Source: Prunus persica (lineage: Eukaryota; Streptophyta; Magnoliopsida; Rosales; Rosaceae). Taken from it: a stretch of DNA of 64,000 bases. The number at the start of each line of letters is the position of its first letter. The first letter of the stretch is position 1. This document shows positions 38,401-55,532 of the stretch, piece after piece. A model generated the notes under the pieces. It was not told the DNA's origin and ran no database searches. It saw only the letters and a list, made by a program, of their open reading frames with translations. The stretch covers positions 6,510,353 through 6,574,352 of the forward strand of contig NC_034012.1 in assembly GCF_000346465.2 (NCBI RefSeq). The letters run 5' to 3'. Both the position numbers and the translations under genes were made by a program.

Positions 38401-40114
38401 CCACTATTAGTGTTAAACATTTTCTTTGGCAAGTGGGAGTCCCAAAAAGCCAAGTCGTCCAACAAGAAATCTCCTTCATGCAAACAAACAACACCACAAA
38501 AGACATAGCAACATCTTGAGCGTACAAAGATATTTTTAAAAGCTTAGTGAAAAACACTGCATAATCTAATCCCGCGTGTTCTTACAAAGATTTTGCACCA
38601 TTTTTTGCCTACACTGTACATGAAAGGAACCGCATTATGTATGGACAAAAACGAAAACTACATCTCTCTCTCAATTTGTTTTATTCATTCCTCAACTCAC
38701 TGCCGTCATGAACCAAATAAACTTTGTATCTATTCAATTTTAATAGTATAGAGACCTTTAAATGGATTAGATTTTCATTCGAGTCAAGTTATTCTTGAAT
38801 ATATGTGGATAATGCGTGATTTATAGTTGCATTTGAATTTCATGGCTTATGTGGCAATTTGACGCTTCGGAAAATATTTAACTCCACTCAAAATGCCAAA
38901 TATCATATTATTTTATTATATTGTTAAAAGCAAATAGGGTTCATATGATGCATAAAGTTTTAAAAGATCCTACCAAAAAAAAAAAAAGTTTTAAAAGAGA
39001 GTAAATGATAGTGGGATCCATGGCTAAAAAAATATTAAAATAATATCTGACATCAAACTTTTTGATATGTTATTTTTGACATATCTCTTTCATACTTAAA
39101 ATCTATGTATGATTTGACTACTCGATTGGAGCAACTTTAACCTTCAAATTTTGCCATTTCATGTTCATATGACAATTTGACATATCGATCGGATATGCTC
39201 TTAGTAACTAATTGTCATCAACTTTAATTTCATAAAAATAGCTTAAATATATCCACATTACAAAAATATTGGAAAACAAAAAGTAGCAAAATATGCTCAT
39301 GATCACTTCCATTTTTCAGAAAGGTGGGTGTGATGAGGTGATCAACTTAGTGCCCCATAAAGATTCATTAATTGCTCTAATTAAGGTATATGTGAATGAG
39401 TGAATCCCATTATATATATATTTGATTTGGTAAGCAATTCCAACCATATAATATGAGCAGCAGCATTGAGGGCTATATAATTAATAAATTGTCCTACATC
39501 ATACATGTGAGATTGGAATAATGTCCTCATATGCACCATTACCCCTTGTATATTCATAATGTCCTCATAGGTGATTGATTCAGATTTAGTTTTTCCTTTT
39601 TTAGTAGAAAGAACACAACTATAATATTTCTAGCATATAAAAGTGGAAAAAAATAGTGGGGGAAGACATAATTATAGCAATGAATGTACATCCATCATAC
39701 TAAACTTTGATATGGGATAAATTTTAAATCTTTTTGATTAGTTCCTAGATTTTGTGAGAACAATGTCCATTTAAACGTGGTAATTGATTTAGGTAGATTC
39801 TAGAGCATGCCTTATAAATTTAGCATGCGCTTGTGAATGATTGTTAACAATGAATGTATGTAAGTCTTGAACATAAGTAAGTGGAAATGTTGTTGATGTA
39901 TGTGCACTAACGATTGATAATCATTCATTATCGAAACCAAATCAAAATCCTCAATGGATAATTGATCATTTTTAGTGGTGTTATAGTGTTAAAGTGACAA
40001 GGCAAATTGACAATGATGTACTTAAGCAATTAGGCAATGATTTCAAACTTCCATTTTTTTTCCCCTAAAAAAAAAAGTACAAATTCACCAAAATCTATCA
40101 TCTCATGGTTCAAA
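35500..40114. other. Gene-free interval upstream of Y3IP1 and downstream of the purine permease
   Basis: About 4.6 kb of AT-rich DNA with simple-sequence tracts (TTTTG units near 37520-37540, a CT run near 37123-37140). A fragment near 36000-36120 has the look of an old dispersed repeat. No conserved reading frame is visible; 38348-38557 on the reverse strand is not recognisable. Confidence 0.55.
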
Positions 40115-41305
40115 TCAAACACTACTATCATTTACACTACGCACACCCATCGCCATCCCTTGGTGGGTGTCCTCTTTGTCTTTATCTCCATCATCTTCTT
40201 TACCTAGTTTGGTATTCATGTAAATCCCATACGCATAAGAACAGAACCCCCACCCACACAACAAAGTAGACACCACCTTCACTCCCCCAAACTCATCCCC
40301 ATACACCAAAACCCCTCCCAACACATTCATCCCCATCAAAGCCGTCATGCAAATTCCCCCGGTCAACGATGAGGTCAAGAACACCATCCCAGCCGTCCCC
40401 ATGAAGCACAGCTGCCACGTCACCACGTTGCACAGCACGGTCACCCAGTAAATACTCTGCCCTTTATCAAACACCCTCATGCTCTCTACCTTCATCTCCC
40501 GAAACGCACCGTTGAGGGCCATCCCGAGCGTGGCCAGCGCCGTGGCCGAGACCTGCATCACCAGTTGCATTTCTATCACCATGGCGTAGCAGTAAACCTT
40601 TCTGTAGATCTTCTCCATGACTGGGAGATAGAGAGCAAACAGCAAGCCTGCGCCAATGGTGGAGAAGAAGCCCAAGAAGTACTTGCCACGGGTCAAGCCA
40701 GGAGGCTTGTCATGGCTGGACCCCAAGGCCAAGAGCACTGAGCTTATTGTTAGGAGGATCACACAGTTGAGATTTGAAAATGTGATTTTCTGTTTGACTA
40801 TGATGACTGAGAGAATGAGGTTGAAGACAAGCTGGGATGAGAGGAGGAGGGAGGAGGTGGAGACTGGGAGATAGGAGTTGCCCCAAGAGAAGAGGAAGTT
40901 GTTGAGGCCCAACATGAGGCCTATGAAAATGGAGAGGGTTAAGATTTTTGGGGTGAAGTGAGAGAAGGGTTTTCTTTGGGTGCTATTGAGGAGATAATAA
41001 GGAGTGAAAACAAAAGGGAGGAGGAGAGGGAAGCCAGCACATTGAACCCATGTAGAAACCCAAATGCTCGAGCCTTTGTGGATGAAATAGTACTTGGAGA
41101 GTAGGCTTGAAGAGACTGAGCCTATGAAGAGACACAAGTAATTGATCACTAGAAGGGGCATAGAGCGCTTGTCTTTGTTGCTCAGTTGGGTTGATGGGTT
41201 GTTGTTGATGGTGATGAGGGTGGGGCAGTTTTGGTCATGGTGGTGGCCACCATGGTGGTGGGTTTTTGGGGAGTTTTTGGGTGAGGCTTGGACTAAGCTC
41301 TCCAT
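40115..41305 (-). CDS. Purine permease (PUP family, DMT superfamily transporter)
   Basis: A single-exon 396-aa membrane protein, a usual length for plant PUPs. These proton-coupled carriers move adenine, cytokinins and related purine-like compounds across the plasma membrane or tonoplast. About ten hydrophobic helices begin near residue 50. Family landmarks: LLVINYLCLFIGSVSSSLLSKYYFIHKGSSIWVSTWVQCAGFP region, LGLNNFLFSWGNSYLPVSTSSLLLSSQL, the long hydrophobic loop ILLTISSVLLALGSSHDKP, YFLGFFSTIGAGLLFALYLPVMEKIYRKV and the C-terminal GGVLVYGDEFGGVKVVSTLLCGWGF segments; each is given as a run shared by the family, read from the frame here. The N-terminal 45 residues are hydrophilic with two His triplets, and the C-terminus is acidic (EDDGDKDKED). 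A TATATA element lies on the reverse strand at 41375-41383. PUPs often occur in tandem, but only one copy is seen. The paralogue and substrate cannot be fixed. Confidence 0.93.
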   Translation of the reverse strand: MESLVQASPKNSPKTHHHGGHHHDQNCPTLITINNNPSTQLSNKDKRSMPLLVINYLCLFIGSVSSSLLSKYYFIHKGSSIWVSTWVQCAGFPLLLPFVFTPYYLLNSTQRKPFSHFTPKILTLSIFIGLMLGLNNFLFSWGNSYLPVSTSSLLLSSQLVFNLILSVIIVKQKITFSNLNCVILLTISSVLLALGSSHDKPPGLTRGKYFLGFFSTIGAGLLFALYLPVMEKIYRKVYCYAMVIEMQLVMQVSATALATLGMALNGAFREMKVESMRVFDKGQSIYWVTVLCNVVTWQLCFMGTAGMVFLTSSLTGGICMTALMGMNVLGGVLVYGDEFGGVKVVSTLLCGWGFCSYAYGIYMNTKLGKEDDGDKDKEDTHQGMAMGVRSVNDSSV

Positions 41306-41374
41306 TAATTGTAATTAGAAAGGGATAGATAGAGAGACTGAGGGGGAGATGAATCTCTCACTCTAAAAATAGAA

Positions 41375-41383
41375 GATATATAG
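41375..41383 (-). promoter_or_regulatory. TATA box of the purine permease gene
   Basis: The reverse strand reads CTATATATC about 70 bp upstream of the ATG at 41305, a normal position for a short-leader plant gene. Confidence 0.55.
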
Positions 41384-41546
41384 TGCCATGAGTTGTAATT
41401 TATTCAATGGTAAATAGTATTTATCTTCACCACCTAATTCAAATAGAGACTTTCATGCTCTATTTTTTTAAAAATAAAAAAATTGTACATGGTAATAAAT
41501 CCGGATTCATTTTCTAGATTTTTTTTTGCTAGAACTTCCTTATTTG

Positions 41547-41598
41547 CTTTCATTATAAGACTGTCACCTCATTTTGACTTTCATTATAAGACTGTCAC
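41547..41598. repeat. 31-bp tandem duplication
   Basis: The block CTTTCATTATAAGACTGTCA occurs at 41547 and again 31 bp later at 41578, with one base differing just after it (CC versus CT). Confidence 0.8.
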
Positions 41599-42228
41599 TT
41601 CATTAAAATCTAATCTAAAGGTGTAAAACTTTTTAGAACTTTCTTCTTTTTTATGAAAATAAAGTCACCTAAAGTCGTTTTTATGGTAACTAATGAAAAT
41701 TGAGCCATACGAGATTATATGAAGAGGTAGGTATAGCCATAAAAAAAAATGAAAAGAAAAAGAAGATGGGTTAACGGCCTCTCTATAAAATATTGGTCAA
41801 TATGTGTTGAATTCTTTGTTGAATAATAGAACTCTTGGAAATTAAAAGTGGTTATATATATATATATCATATTTTATTCAACATATAAAGTTGTGTTATA
41901 GTTTCTTTCTTACCTATTTCTTCGACTATTCTTAGTCCTAGTTGAACATTTGTGGTTGAAAATGAATAGGTTATTTTCTTATTATTCGAATAGACAATGG
42001 ATTCTACCTTCATCATTTCATCAACAATTGCCAACACAACAGCAAACTTACCAAAACAAAAGTCTCAAGAACCCAACAACAAATAATAAAGAGTAAGTTC
42101 AAACAGACGAATGAGAGAAAAAGATTTAAGACAGGGTGCGTGTGCTTTTTGTAGTGAACTTATGACTCGAAACGGCTACATATTAATTGCCTGCTTCTCC
42201 TCATGACCTCCACTTAGCATATTCAAGG

Positions 42229-42230
<2 letters not shown>

Positions 42231-42267
<37 letters not shown>

Positions 42268-42273
42268 TCTCTC
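42231..42273. repeat. (CT)n microsatellite
   Basis: About 20 CT units, interrupted once by CC. Confidence 0.9.
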
Positions 42274-43019
42274 ACAGAGTACATTGGAAGAAATGAGTCA
42301 AAGAGAAAAGGTGGCATTGGCAACTGCCTAGAGTTTCAGTTATAGGCTTTGGTGTGGGTCTTGAACACGTGGCCCTACTCTTAAGCATGCGTTTCTTACA
42401 TGCCTAAGAACCCTAGACCTCATTTCGGATAAGCATTGCATTGCAAAAGAGATTAGTTAATTGGGATTTGAATGTGGTTAGAAGATAGCAGCACCATTAA
42501 AAGTTTCTCAATCATGAACAATGATGCTTCCCAAAAAGGACCATAAAGGAAAAAAGCCCTCATGATTCTCGCTCAAGTGATATTGAAATGCATTGATTCG
42601 ATGAACTTCGGGCGGCAGAAAACTAGGTTAATGTTAGTCCATTGACCAAACACACGAAACAAAATAAACTAGTTTAGTCATAACTTGAGATAAGATTAAG
42701 TTAGGGTGTCAATGTGTCATGGAAAAGTAGATAGAAGGTTCGGTTCACATGTAAAGTTGTAGAAAGCTACTTGAGGAAGAAATGCTGCATTTATGCTTGT
42801 TTGGCGGTTTGGGCACTTCAGAATGAATATGGTATAACGTTACATATAATCTAACACTTCGTCTAGTGATATTCAATTTTCGTTTCACGAAACGAGTTAT
42901 GAACTATAGTTATTGTTTTAAAAAATAATGATTATGATTATGAAGGATTAGGCCCGTGGTTTCACAATATTGTGGGATTTCATTGTCATTCTATATATAC
43001 CTCAAACTTTAAAATTAAT

Positions 43020-43165
43020 TCATTATTATTTTGGAATAATTAAACTACAAAAGGGAGGAGAGTTTTTCTCACATACATACACCACCAAAGTGCCATAGAT
43101 TTTCGAACTTAAGATCACTAATTTACAAATTATGATTCTTTTTCACAGCGATAAAAAAGGCTACT
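43020..43165. repeat. Dispersed repeat fragment, copy B
   Basis: Matches 16463-16620 in the same orientation through a series of short blocks: TTCTCAC, CACCAAAGTG, CATAG and GAACTTAAGATCACT. Confidence 0.6.
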
Positions 43166-43473
43166 TAATAGTTCATTTTGAAGAAATAAACTTCCAAGTT
43201 TCAGCCTCTCCTTTAAAACAACTATAAAAAAGAAAGAAAAAAGTTCGTTTTTGTTTTGACAGCACAATTTTGAAATTGTGAAAAAGGAATTGCATGGATT
43301 TCCAAATAACGAGTATCAGATTCATAGAATTATTATTCCGCAAAACAAACACTACCTTATCGGTGCATGTATGGACACCACCAAGGTGTTTGTCAGGTAC
43401 TTGTTGTTATACCTTAATTTAGTTTAGTCTGAAATGATTGACTTATTTCTGAATCATTTTCAAAGGTAATTAA

Positions 43474-44082
43474 GACCAACTCCAGCGGCACCGCCCAGCC
43501 CGAGGCTAGGGGAGAAAAAAAAAAAAAAGGTGTTTCAGCGCATAGCCCAGGCCCGAGTGCAAGGTGGGATCCAGCAACTTGGGCTGGCCCGAGGGCAAGG
43601 TTGGCCCGAGCTCCAGCTCTCGTTTTAGTGCTGACGTCATCGCTACAGTGCCGCTACAGTGCCGCAGCGCTACAGTGATGCTACAGTGTCTAGCGCTACA
43701 GTACCACTAAAAGTCCACGTGTCGCACTCTGGGCTCTCCGATCAGATTTTTTTCTCCAATCCAACGGCAGCCAATTTTTGTGCAATAAAAAAATGAAAAA
43801 AATACCAAAAAAATACTCTCTTTTTTTTTTTTTCTATAAATACCAAAATTTTATCCGATTGAGATATGAATTTTATAATAAATATTGATATGTACGAACC
43901 CAAAAATATTATCTAAATTAATTATTTTTATTAAAAAATTTGTGAAAAAAATAAAAAAATGAATAGTAATTGCCCTTAGCCATGACAATGGGTGGAAACA
44001 CAAAATACTATTTGCAAGGGTGAATAGTGGCTGCCCTAGCTCCACCCTTGCCATGGCTAAGGGCAAATGGGTGGAGTTGCTC
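43474..44082. mobile_element. MITE, Harbinger-like (609 bp, TAA/TTA target duplication)
   Basis: The imperfect inverted ends GACCAACTCCAGC and (complement of the right end) GAGCAACTCCACC are flanked by TAA at 43471-43473 and 44083-44085. A 3-bp TAA/TTA duplication suggests PIF/Harbinger. The left half is GC-rich and holds a cluster of GCTACAGTG units (43631-43700). The right half is AT-rich and carries repeats of AATAGT...GCCCTAGC/CCATGGCTAAGGGCAA. There is no transposase. Confidence 0.75.
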
Positions 44083-45263
44083 TAAACAAGAAACCAAAAA
44101 CTATTTGGCAGATTTTGGACGATGTTGTCGGCCCATTGAGAAGATTTGGCATGACCTTGTCTAAACAATTATAAAAACATAAGGTATGGATTGTATTTAA
44201 AGCAGCGACGTATGATTTTTTTAGAGTGACAATAACGACTCTCTTTTATAATAATAAATTTGTTATTTTCAATTTCCTCAAGGAGCTTAACGTACCCGGC
44301 AGCTAATCTAAATTATCCAGCAATGACTGATAAGCTTTGAACCCCGTAATTACAATTGAGAAGTGGAAGTTGATCATAAATATATAATACAATACAACCT
44401 CTACTTACTTTGCATATGGCAGGCCGGCTACGTACCACTAGGTTAATTAGCACTGCGCATGATGAGAAGCCTACTTGGGCTATTTGTATTTTGGTTCCCC
44501 GTATAGCCTTTTGCCTTCTTCCATCTCATCCTTGGTTCCTGCCATAGCTAGTTTTCCAGTCGATGGGACATTTCAGTCCTCTTCATTTCCCGACAACTAT
44601 CAACAAATACTCTTTTTTATTTGTTTATTTTATTTTATTGGGTAAGTGAATGAATTAGGGAGGAATTGCCTTCATTCCAGATAACCAAGCCAAGTATACT
44701 CAAAACTCTTTAGTTCTATCAGTCGAGTTTAGTATGTAAGTTTTATTTACACGACTTTCGAATTCTGGAACTACTGTTGACTACATTGATCTTATGACCG
44801 AACATTTAAAAAAAAAAGAAAAAAAAAAGTCTTTTCCTTTTATAGAGAAGTAAGTTGTATGATTAAAATGGTTAAAAGTAATTACTTCTGCTTTGATGTC
44901 CTGTGTTTGAATCTTTTATATTCCAATATTGCTTGTATAAGGAAAAAAAAAACTGAATGAGCCCAACTGCGATAGTTTGAAGGGGGGCTTATAAACTCAC
45001 TCAAACATTTGATTAGTAACATCTAGCATAGCATCCATAAAAATTTCCAACATTTTCCAACTGTGCACTTAAAAAAATTATTATTATTATTTTTCGTTTA
45101 TTTTAAACTTAAAAAAAGTTCAAAATTAACAACTAAAAAAAATTGGAGCCTTTTTCTTATCCTTTTGGAATTGGGCTAGTGTTGGAAAATCGTAGTAGTT
45201 GAAGGCCCGTTATGATGTTGGTGGGCCAATAACCCAATACCCCGATTACGCGCCTAAGGTGTT

Positions 45264-45304
45264 TTTGGCGGGAAGCCGTTGGGTTGGCAGTCTTATTTTG
45301 GCGC
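45264..45304 (+). promoter_or_regulatory. Two E2F sites in the MCM6 promoter
   Basis: TTTGGCGGGAA at 45264-45274 and TTTGGCGC at 45297-45304 both match the E2F consensus TTTSSCGS and lie 95-135 bp before the ATG. E2F-DP complexes switch on MCM genes at the G1/S transition in plants and animals. Confidence 0.82.
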
Positions 45305-45397
45305 CAGAAACCAGAAAGGGGCAAATGGTGAGACAAAAGCACGAGAAAGTAGAGAACTCAGAGGTGACTGAGAGTCTGCGATTCTGAGAGACCAAAA

Positions 45398-50162
<4,765 letters not shown>

Positions 50163-53100
50163 TGCAGTAATGCTGTTAAGTGGGAAACCATCGTATTATT
50201 TGTTGTCCATAAGTTCACGATCAGCCGAATGGAATTTGTTGATCTGTTTTGAGCTAAGTTTGGCCTTGTCATGTTGAAGCAAAATTTTGTTTCAGAAAGA
50301 GAACTGTCGGTAGTTAATTAGAGTAGAAAAGTTTGTAATGTCATTCGCAGTGGCACATAGATATTTGTTGTCTCACCCATTTTTACTAATGAAATGAACT
50401 ACTTTATGAAATATCTTTTTGGGTTTTGTTTCTGCAATAGGGCTTTGATTTATATATAAAATCTCAAGCGTGTGGTTCACTGAAAATTAATAGGGTTTTG
50501 CATTTATGATTTTTAATGTGAGGAGGAAGATGACAGAAACGTCAAATTGGGATGCTTAGGTTGGAAAACACCTCAGACTTGGCTAAGAATAGGAGCAATC
50601 AAATCAAATATTAATTAGCGTGAAGGCTAATAATCTATCTAAGCTAATGACTTTCGTTTTCAGAGTGACATAGGGTTTGATTATTATGTTATGCTATTTT
50701 TGTTATAGAGTTTTGCACTCAAACGCTACCCTCCACGTCATATGCGTTGTGTTTTCTTGAATATTTTGGGTATCATTTTTATGTTTGCTGAAGCCATTGA
50801 CGAAGACTACTTTATTTATATTCTTCACATATTATCATACTATTGTTAAATTTCAGAGAGACGGATCACAAAAGACCTCCGTGATATTAGTATGGGAACC
50901 ATTCATTATATATTGTATTTTATTTAATCATTTTTCCAATACGAGACTTTATATTCTTCAACAAAAAATCTCATCCAAATATAATTTGGTGAATTGGTCC
51001 AAATTCTCATTTCGAGACAAATAAATAGTTGGGGACACTGGCCATCACATCTTGATAATTGAATGTGTAATCTTGACCAGCTCCATTCTTATTTCTTCCC
51101 TTGCCAAATAGAATTTTTCTAATTCAAGTATTGAAAATTGTATTCACTAATTAGCATTTTAATAAAACTTGATTAGTGTGACATAGACTCAATTATGGTC
51201 TTTGAGGCTCTTCCTTGAAGAAGAATACTATAACCTCACCAAACTTTATAAGATGCTTTATAAGCAACATTTATAAATTTATATTACTTACAATAATTGG
51301 ATTGCTTTTGGATTCATTTGATTCTTATAAGTAATCGACAACTTCTAACTGGTTTTATAATTTTCAAGTCCAATCTAATTAAGAATTTTTAAAGATTCAA
51401 TAATCAATCCAAATAGGTTATTAGATTGAACTTGTTATTAAAGAAAATGATTTGTGGCATCAAACATAGTGCTAGCTGTTAAGGTGTGCATTTGATCAAG
51501 CTTACAATTATTTTGCAAATATTTGTTTTTATACAAGCAATAATCTAAATCTAAACTAATTTGAACTCGGGTGCAGAGTGGCGAGCACATCATGCAAATA
51601 TTTGTTTAAGAAGAGATTAAAGTTTTGGTTACTATATTACATCTTTGCTTAAAATTCACTCCTTATCCCTTCCAAAATGCTAATATCTAGAAAGAATAAA
51701 TGTTTGAACAATTCCTTCCCATTTGTCATGATTTAATTCAAATGTTTGAAGCCAATAGTTGAACCAGAGAGGGAAGAATTGAAAACAACAATACTTAGTC
51801 CCCATATCACTTTATCACTCTAATCAATGCAATAATTTTCAACTAATCACTTCTCATGATCAAGTTGCCTTGAGACTGCTCACCAGCCTTATGTTATAAT
51901 AATTTGGAAAGATTGGATTCATCAAATCACATTTTGACTAGACTTTCCATTTCAATCTTGATCCAAAGGGAGATAGATACTGCATGATGATATCAGCAAC
52001 AAGATGCTGCAGAATTTTACAACAGTCAAACTTTCAATTTAATTTTGTCTGGCTGGGTGAGACAAATGGGTGGCTAACAGATTGCCAAAGAAAATTCAAT
52101 CCCCTAACCTCTGGAAAGATGTTCTCCAATCTCTCCCGCCCCTGTAATTAATTAATGTAATAGCAGAATTATAAAACAAACCCAGGTGCCAAATCAATGC
52201 AACTTTTACATATACTACATAAAAATCTCTGTTTTTCCTGACCCAAATATGCTTTTTCAGATAGTTTCTTTCAACTAGCTAATATCAATTTAATCACCTG
52301 CCATTCAACCAAACATGCCACTACTGTTTATTCTTTGTAGCAAAATCAGAATATTGTCAATTCAAAATGCATGCTGTCTTGTACCAAAAGCACTTGAAAA
52401 AAAAATCCAATTATATACCATAGATTAACCAAATCCTATGCAGCTAATAACACCTGTCAACCCCACAATAAACTAATACAAGTTCCTTGTCCCCCACTCC
52501 CCCACTCCCCCAAACACACACACAGACACACACAAAAAAGAATCCCATGTGGATGCAAGCTAAGCTAGGGTGAGCCAGCTAGCTATGCATTTTGCATGGG
52601 TTTAATTAATTTGTGATTGTATTTGCATAACACATTGAAACAAAAGAGTAACATGGCATGAATTTTTGTCAATGGGGCCATGGGGTTTGGTTTTCTTTGA
52701 AGATAAATTTGCTGACAGCCATCGACGGCGTGATTACTAATACCAGCGAAGCCACGTGACAAGTTTTGTCAATTGCGAAGCTGACCGAAGAAGAAGAAGC
52801 CAGAGGAAGAGGAGGACGAGGAGGGAAGAAGAAGCCAGAAGGAAAGCATATACGTAACGATTGAATTTTTACAGATCAATATCAAACTTGGCAAACCCTT
52901 TAAGGGTCCCACGTTAATATGATACCTGTCCATTGAGATGATTGCCAGCTGTCACCTTCCCTAGAGGCCCCACGCCCCATTTTCTCTTCCCTGTTTTACC
53001 CTCGAAGTGCCCCACCTATTTACAACAATACCACTGACCACCCTGGCCTTGAATCTATTATGAAATCTCGAAATAATTGGCCAAACCTACCTGTGAATTT

Positions 53101-53387
53101 TGGTGGACTGTCACAGCCCTTGTATTTTATGTGTATGCACGGTGACGGCGGAGGGTAGTATAGGAAATTTGCATGGGAGAGGTTGGCTGGTATCAATGAA
53201 TGAGTGGGTATTTTGGTAATTAAGACGGGATCATAGGGATTAGTATGGAGGAAAACATATGTCTGTATGTTTGATGTGCCAGGTTTTAAAGCTTTATGTG
53301 GCTTAGTTTGGAGAGACAGTTGGCTACTACAGTACTTAAGCTTTGAGGTGGACCTTGAGAGCTTGATTGGAGAATTCAACAACAAAT

Positions 53388-53435
<48 letters not shown>

Positions 53436-53643
53436 AAGTGATAGAATTAAGTAGGTAAGATAGAGAGAGATTATTCTTTAACTTATAGCTTCATCAAGTT
53501 CTTTTTGTTCTTGCAGACTTGAATTTCAGTACTTAGTTTTGTTTTTGCAACTATATCTTTCATCAACTTTTGGTGTTGATTGTTCTTCTCTTTTGGTTTT
53601 GTTTTTAGACTTGTTTTAAGGGATATTTGAGTTGAAAAAAGAG
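50163..53643. other. Gene-free interval between MCM6 and PCaP1
   Basis: AT-rich DNA with the MCM6 3' UTR at the start, short simple repeats near 52490-52540 (CCCCACT and CACA units), a purine-rich block near 52785-52850 and a GA microsatellite (53391-53431) in the PCaP1 leader region. No recognised coding sequence. Confidence 0.55.
53391..53431. repeat. (GA)n microsatellite upstream of PCaP1
   Basis: About 20 GA units, roughly 210-250 bp before the start codon, probably in the 5' leader or core promoter. Confidence 0.9.
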
Positions 53644-54604
53644 ATGGGTTATTGGCAAACCAAGGTGCTTCCAAAGATCAAGAAGGTCTTCGAGAACAAA
53701 AACAGTGGAAAAAAGGCTGCTGCTGCTGAGGCTTGCAAGTCCTTTGATGAGTCTAAGGTTTGCTTATTATTACTCTCACTCATCTTCCTTTAATATAATT
53801 TTATTTACTATACGTACTTTCATGTAACAAGTTATATTCAATATGTCTCGGTTTCAGGAGGATTATAGCAAGCAGTTTGAAGAGAAGAAAGATGAGCTTC
53901 AAGTAAAAGTAGTTGAAATATATGAAGGTTCCTCTGCTGAGATTAAGGTAAGATAATTAAAAACTTACCCACAATCAACAAAAGAGTGAGTGGATTAACC
54001 AACTAATTATAATTTCACCTTAATTAAACAGACTTTGGTTAAGGAGCGCAAGGAGGCAGGGTTGAAGAAGTACTCAGCTGCAGTCCACAAGTTCCTTGAA
54101 CAGCTAGAGAAAATTGGTATGTAACTGTCAAATCATATTTAATTTCATCTTATTTTTCCTGGGTTGTTTTTGTTTAAATTTTTTTGTGTGCTTTGCTTAA
54201 TTGGGTTAAATTTTGCATGAACAGATTTTCCAGGATCCAAACCAGTATCAGAAGCATCATCAAAGTATGGGCCAGCCTATGTGTCAGGACCAGTTTTCTT
54301 TGTGTTTGAGAAGGTCTCAACATTCATTGTGGTAGAGGAGAAAGTGGAGCCTCCACCACCACCACCAGCAACAGAAACAACAGCAACAAAAACTGAAGAG
54401 GAAACAAGTGCGGCTGTAAAAGAAAGGGAGATAGTGGTTGAAGAAGAGAAGAAGGAAGAGGTTGTGGAGATCAAGAAAGATGAAGAGGTTGTGGAGGTTA
54501 AGAAAGAAGAGGAGGTTGAGAAAGCTACAACAACTGAGACTGAACCAGCTTCTGAGGCTCCAAAGGTGGAGGAAGCTGCTGCTGCAGAACCAACAAAGCC
54601 TTAG
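53644..54604 (+). CDS. PCAP1: Plasma-membrane-associated cation-binding protein (PCaP1/DREPP family)
   Basis: Four exons: 53644-53757, 53858-53947, 54032-54116 and 54225-54604, giving 222 aa (Arabidopsis PCaP1 is 225 aa). PCaP1 is held at the plasma membrane by N-myristoylation and binds Ca2+, calmodulin and phosphoinositides; it also affects microtubules and actin. The start MGYWQTKVLPKIKKVFE gives Gly2 for myristoylation and a basic amphipathic helix. The conserved DREPP core follows (KKAAAAEACKSFDESKE, EEKKDELQVKVVEIYE, GLKKYSAAVHKFLEQLEKIDFPGSKPVSEAS, FEKVS). Those segments are quoted from several exons. The C-terminal ~95 residues are a Pro run and then Glu/Lys/Val-rich low-complexity sequence, which in the family binds calcium. 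The gene appears intact; the family has one or two members per genome, so the symbol is by best resemblance. Confidence 0.93.
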
Positions 54605-55532
54605 CAAGAAAGATCAATCATCAAGAACAATCAAACATGATGACTTTGTGTAAAAGTTTATTTGGAAATTATTTTTGATTTGTTATTCTTTAATACTTGT
54701 AATCTATTTGGAATATTTGTTTTTGGTCCTGTGATTTTCCAAAGCTTTCATTCATGTGTTCTGGTCCTTCAGTGTGTATGTATGTATGTATGTATGCATG
54801 CATGTATGTATGTGAATTAGTATGTAATACTTTTATAACAGTACAGATAAAGAAGTACTGGTGGGGAAATTCAGCTCCTTCTTCTCAATTATCTGCTGTT
54901 TTAGTGTATTAATTATGTCCATTTAGTGCTGGATTTTTCTTAATTATTTGATATAATTGATGTCTTGCACTGAAAGTTAAAGCTTATATGCAGTGAAACT
55001 GTAGAAAAATGGTCAAAGATCTAGATGCTGCTCTGCTTCACTTGAATTCAAGAAAAGACAGAGATGTAAAACCCTTGAATTCAAGCATGATCACCAACAC
55101 TTCGAAAAATCAAGTGGGTTTTTCTAGTGTGGCTCTTGATTGGAAAGGAGAGTCCTTTCATTTTCCCCATGTTTGCATTATTGTTTTCAGGGACAAATTA
55201 GGGATGTTTGGTATTTGATTTGAGTCCAATTTTATAAATTCAAAAATAGATTTTAAATTTAAAGGCCCAAAAACTCGTTTGGTAGGCTCATTTTCAAAAA
55301 TTCAATACCAAAACAAACTCAAAAAGACCACTATTATTGAAAACAAAATAAATGCGTTTTTCTTGAATTTTTTTTTCTCGCATCGTTTGCTGCTATTGGT
55401 TTGCTTGAGCTCATTGCGCTGCTGGTTCTCGCTCAAGGTTCAAGCCTTTTCTTTCTTGGTTGTGAAAATGAGTTGGTTATTTATTATTATTTTTTTGGTT
55501 ACAAGGATGGCCGAAGCCAAGAGAAAGAAAGG
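54605..55532. other. PCaP1 3' region and spacer before the LINE fragment
   Basis: Contains the 3' UTR, a TGTA tetranucleotide repeat (54776-54813) and AT-rich DNA. A 69-codon frame at 55009-55218 has no recognisable feature and is not called as a gene. A T-rich tract near 55480-55498 may be the reverse-strand poly(A) end of the LINE. Confidence 0.5.
54776..54813. repeat. (TGTA)n microsatellite
   Basis: About nine TGTA/TGCA units, just downstream of PCaP1. Confidence 0.88.

Larger units (their letters stand above)
41306..45262. other. Gene-free interval between the purine permease and MCM6
   Basis: The interval contains the permease promoter, a 31-bp tandem duplication (41547-41598), a CT microsatellite (42231-42273), a dispersed-repeat copy (43020-43165) and a MITE (43474-44082). 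The rest is AT-rich without recognisable genes. Confidence 0.6.

Noticed and set aside
55009..55218. 69-aa forward frame after PCaP1
   Set aside because: No recognisable domain, short, and in AT-rich spacer DNA; chance is the simplest explanation.
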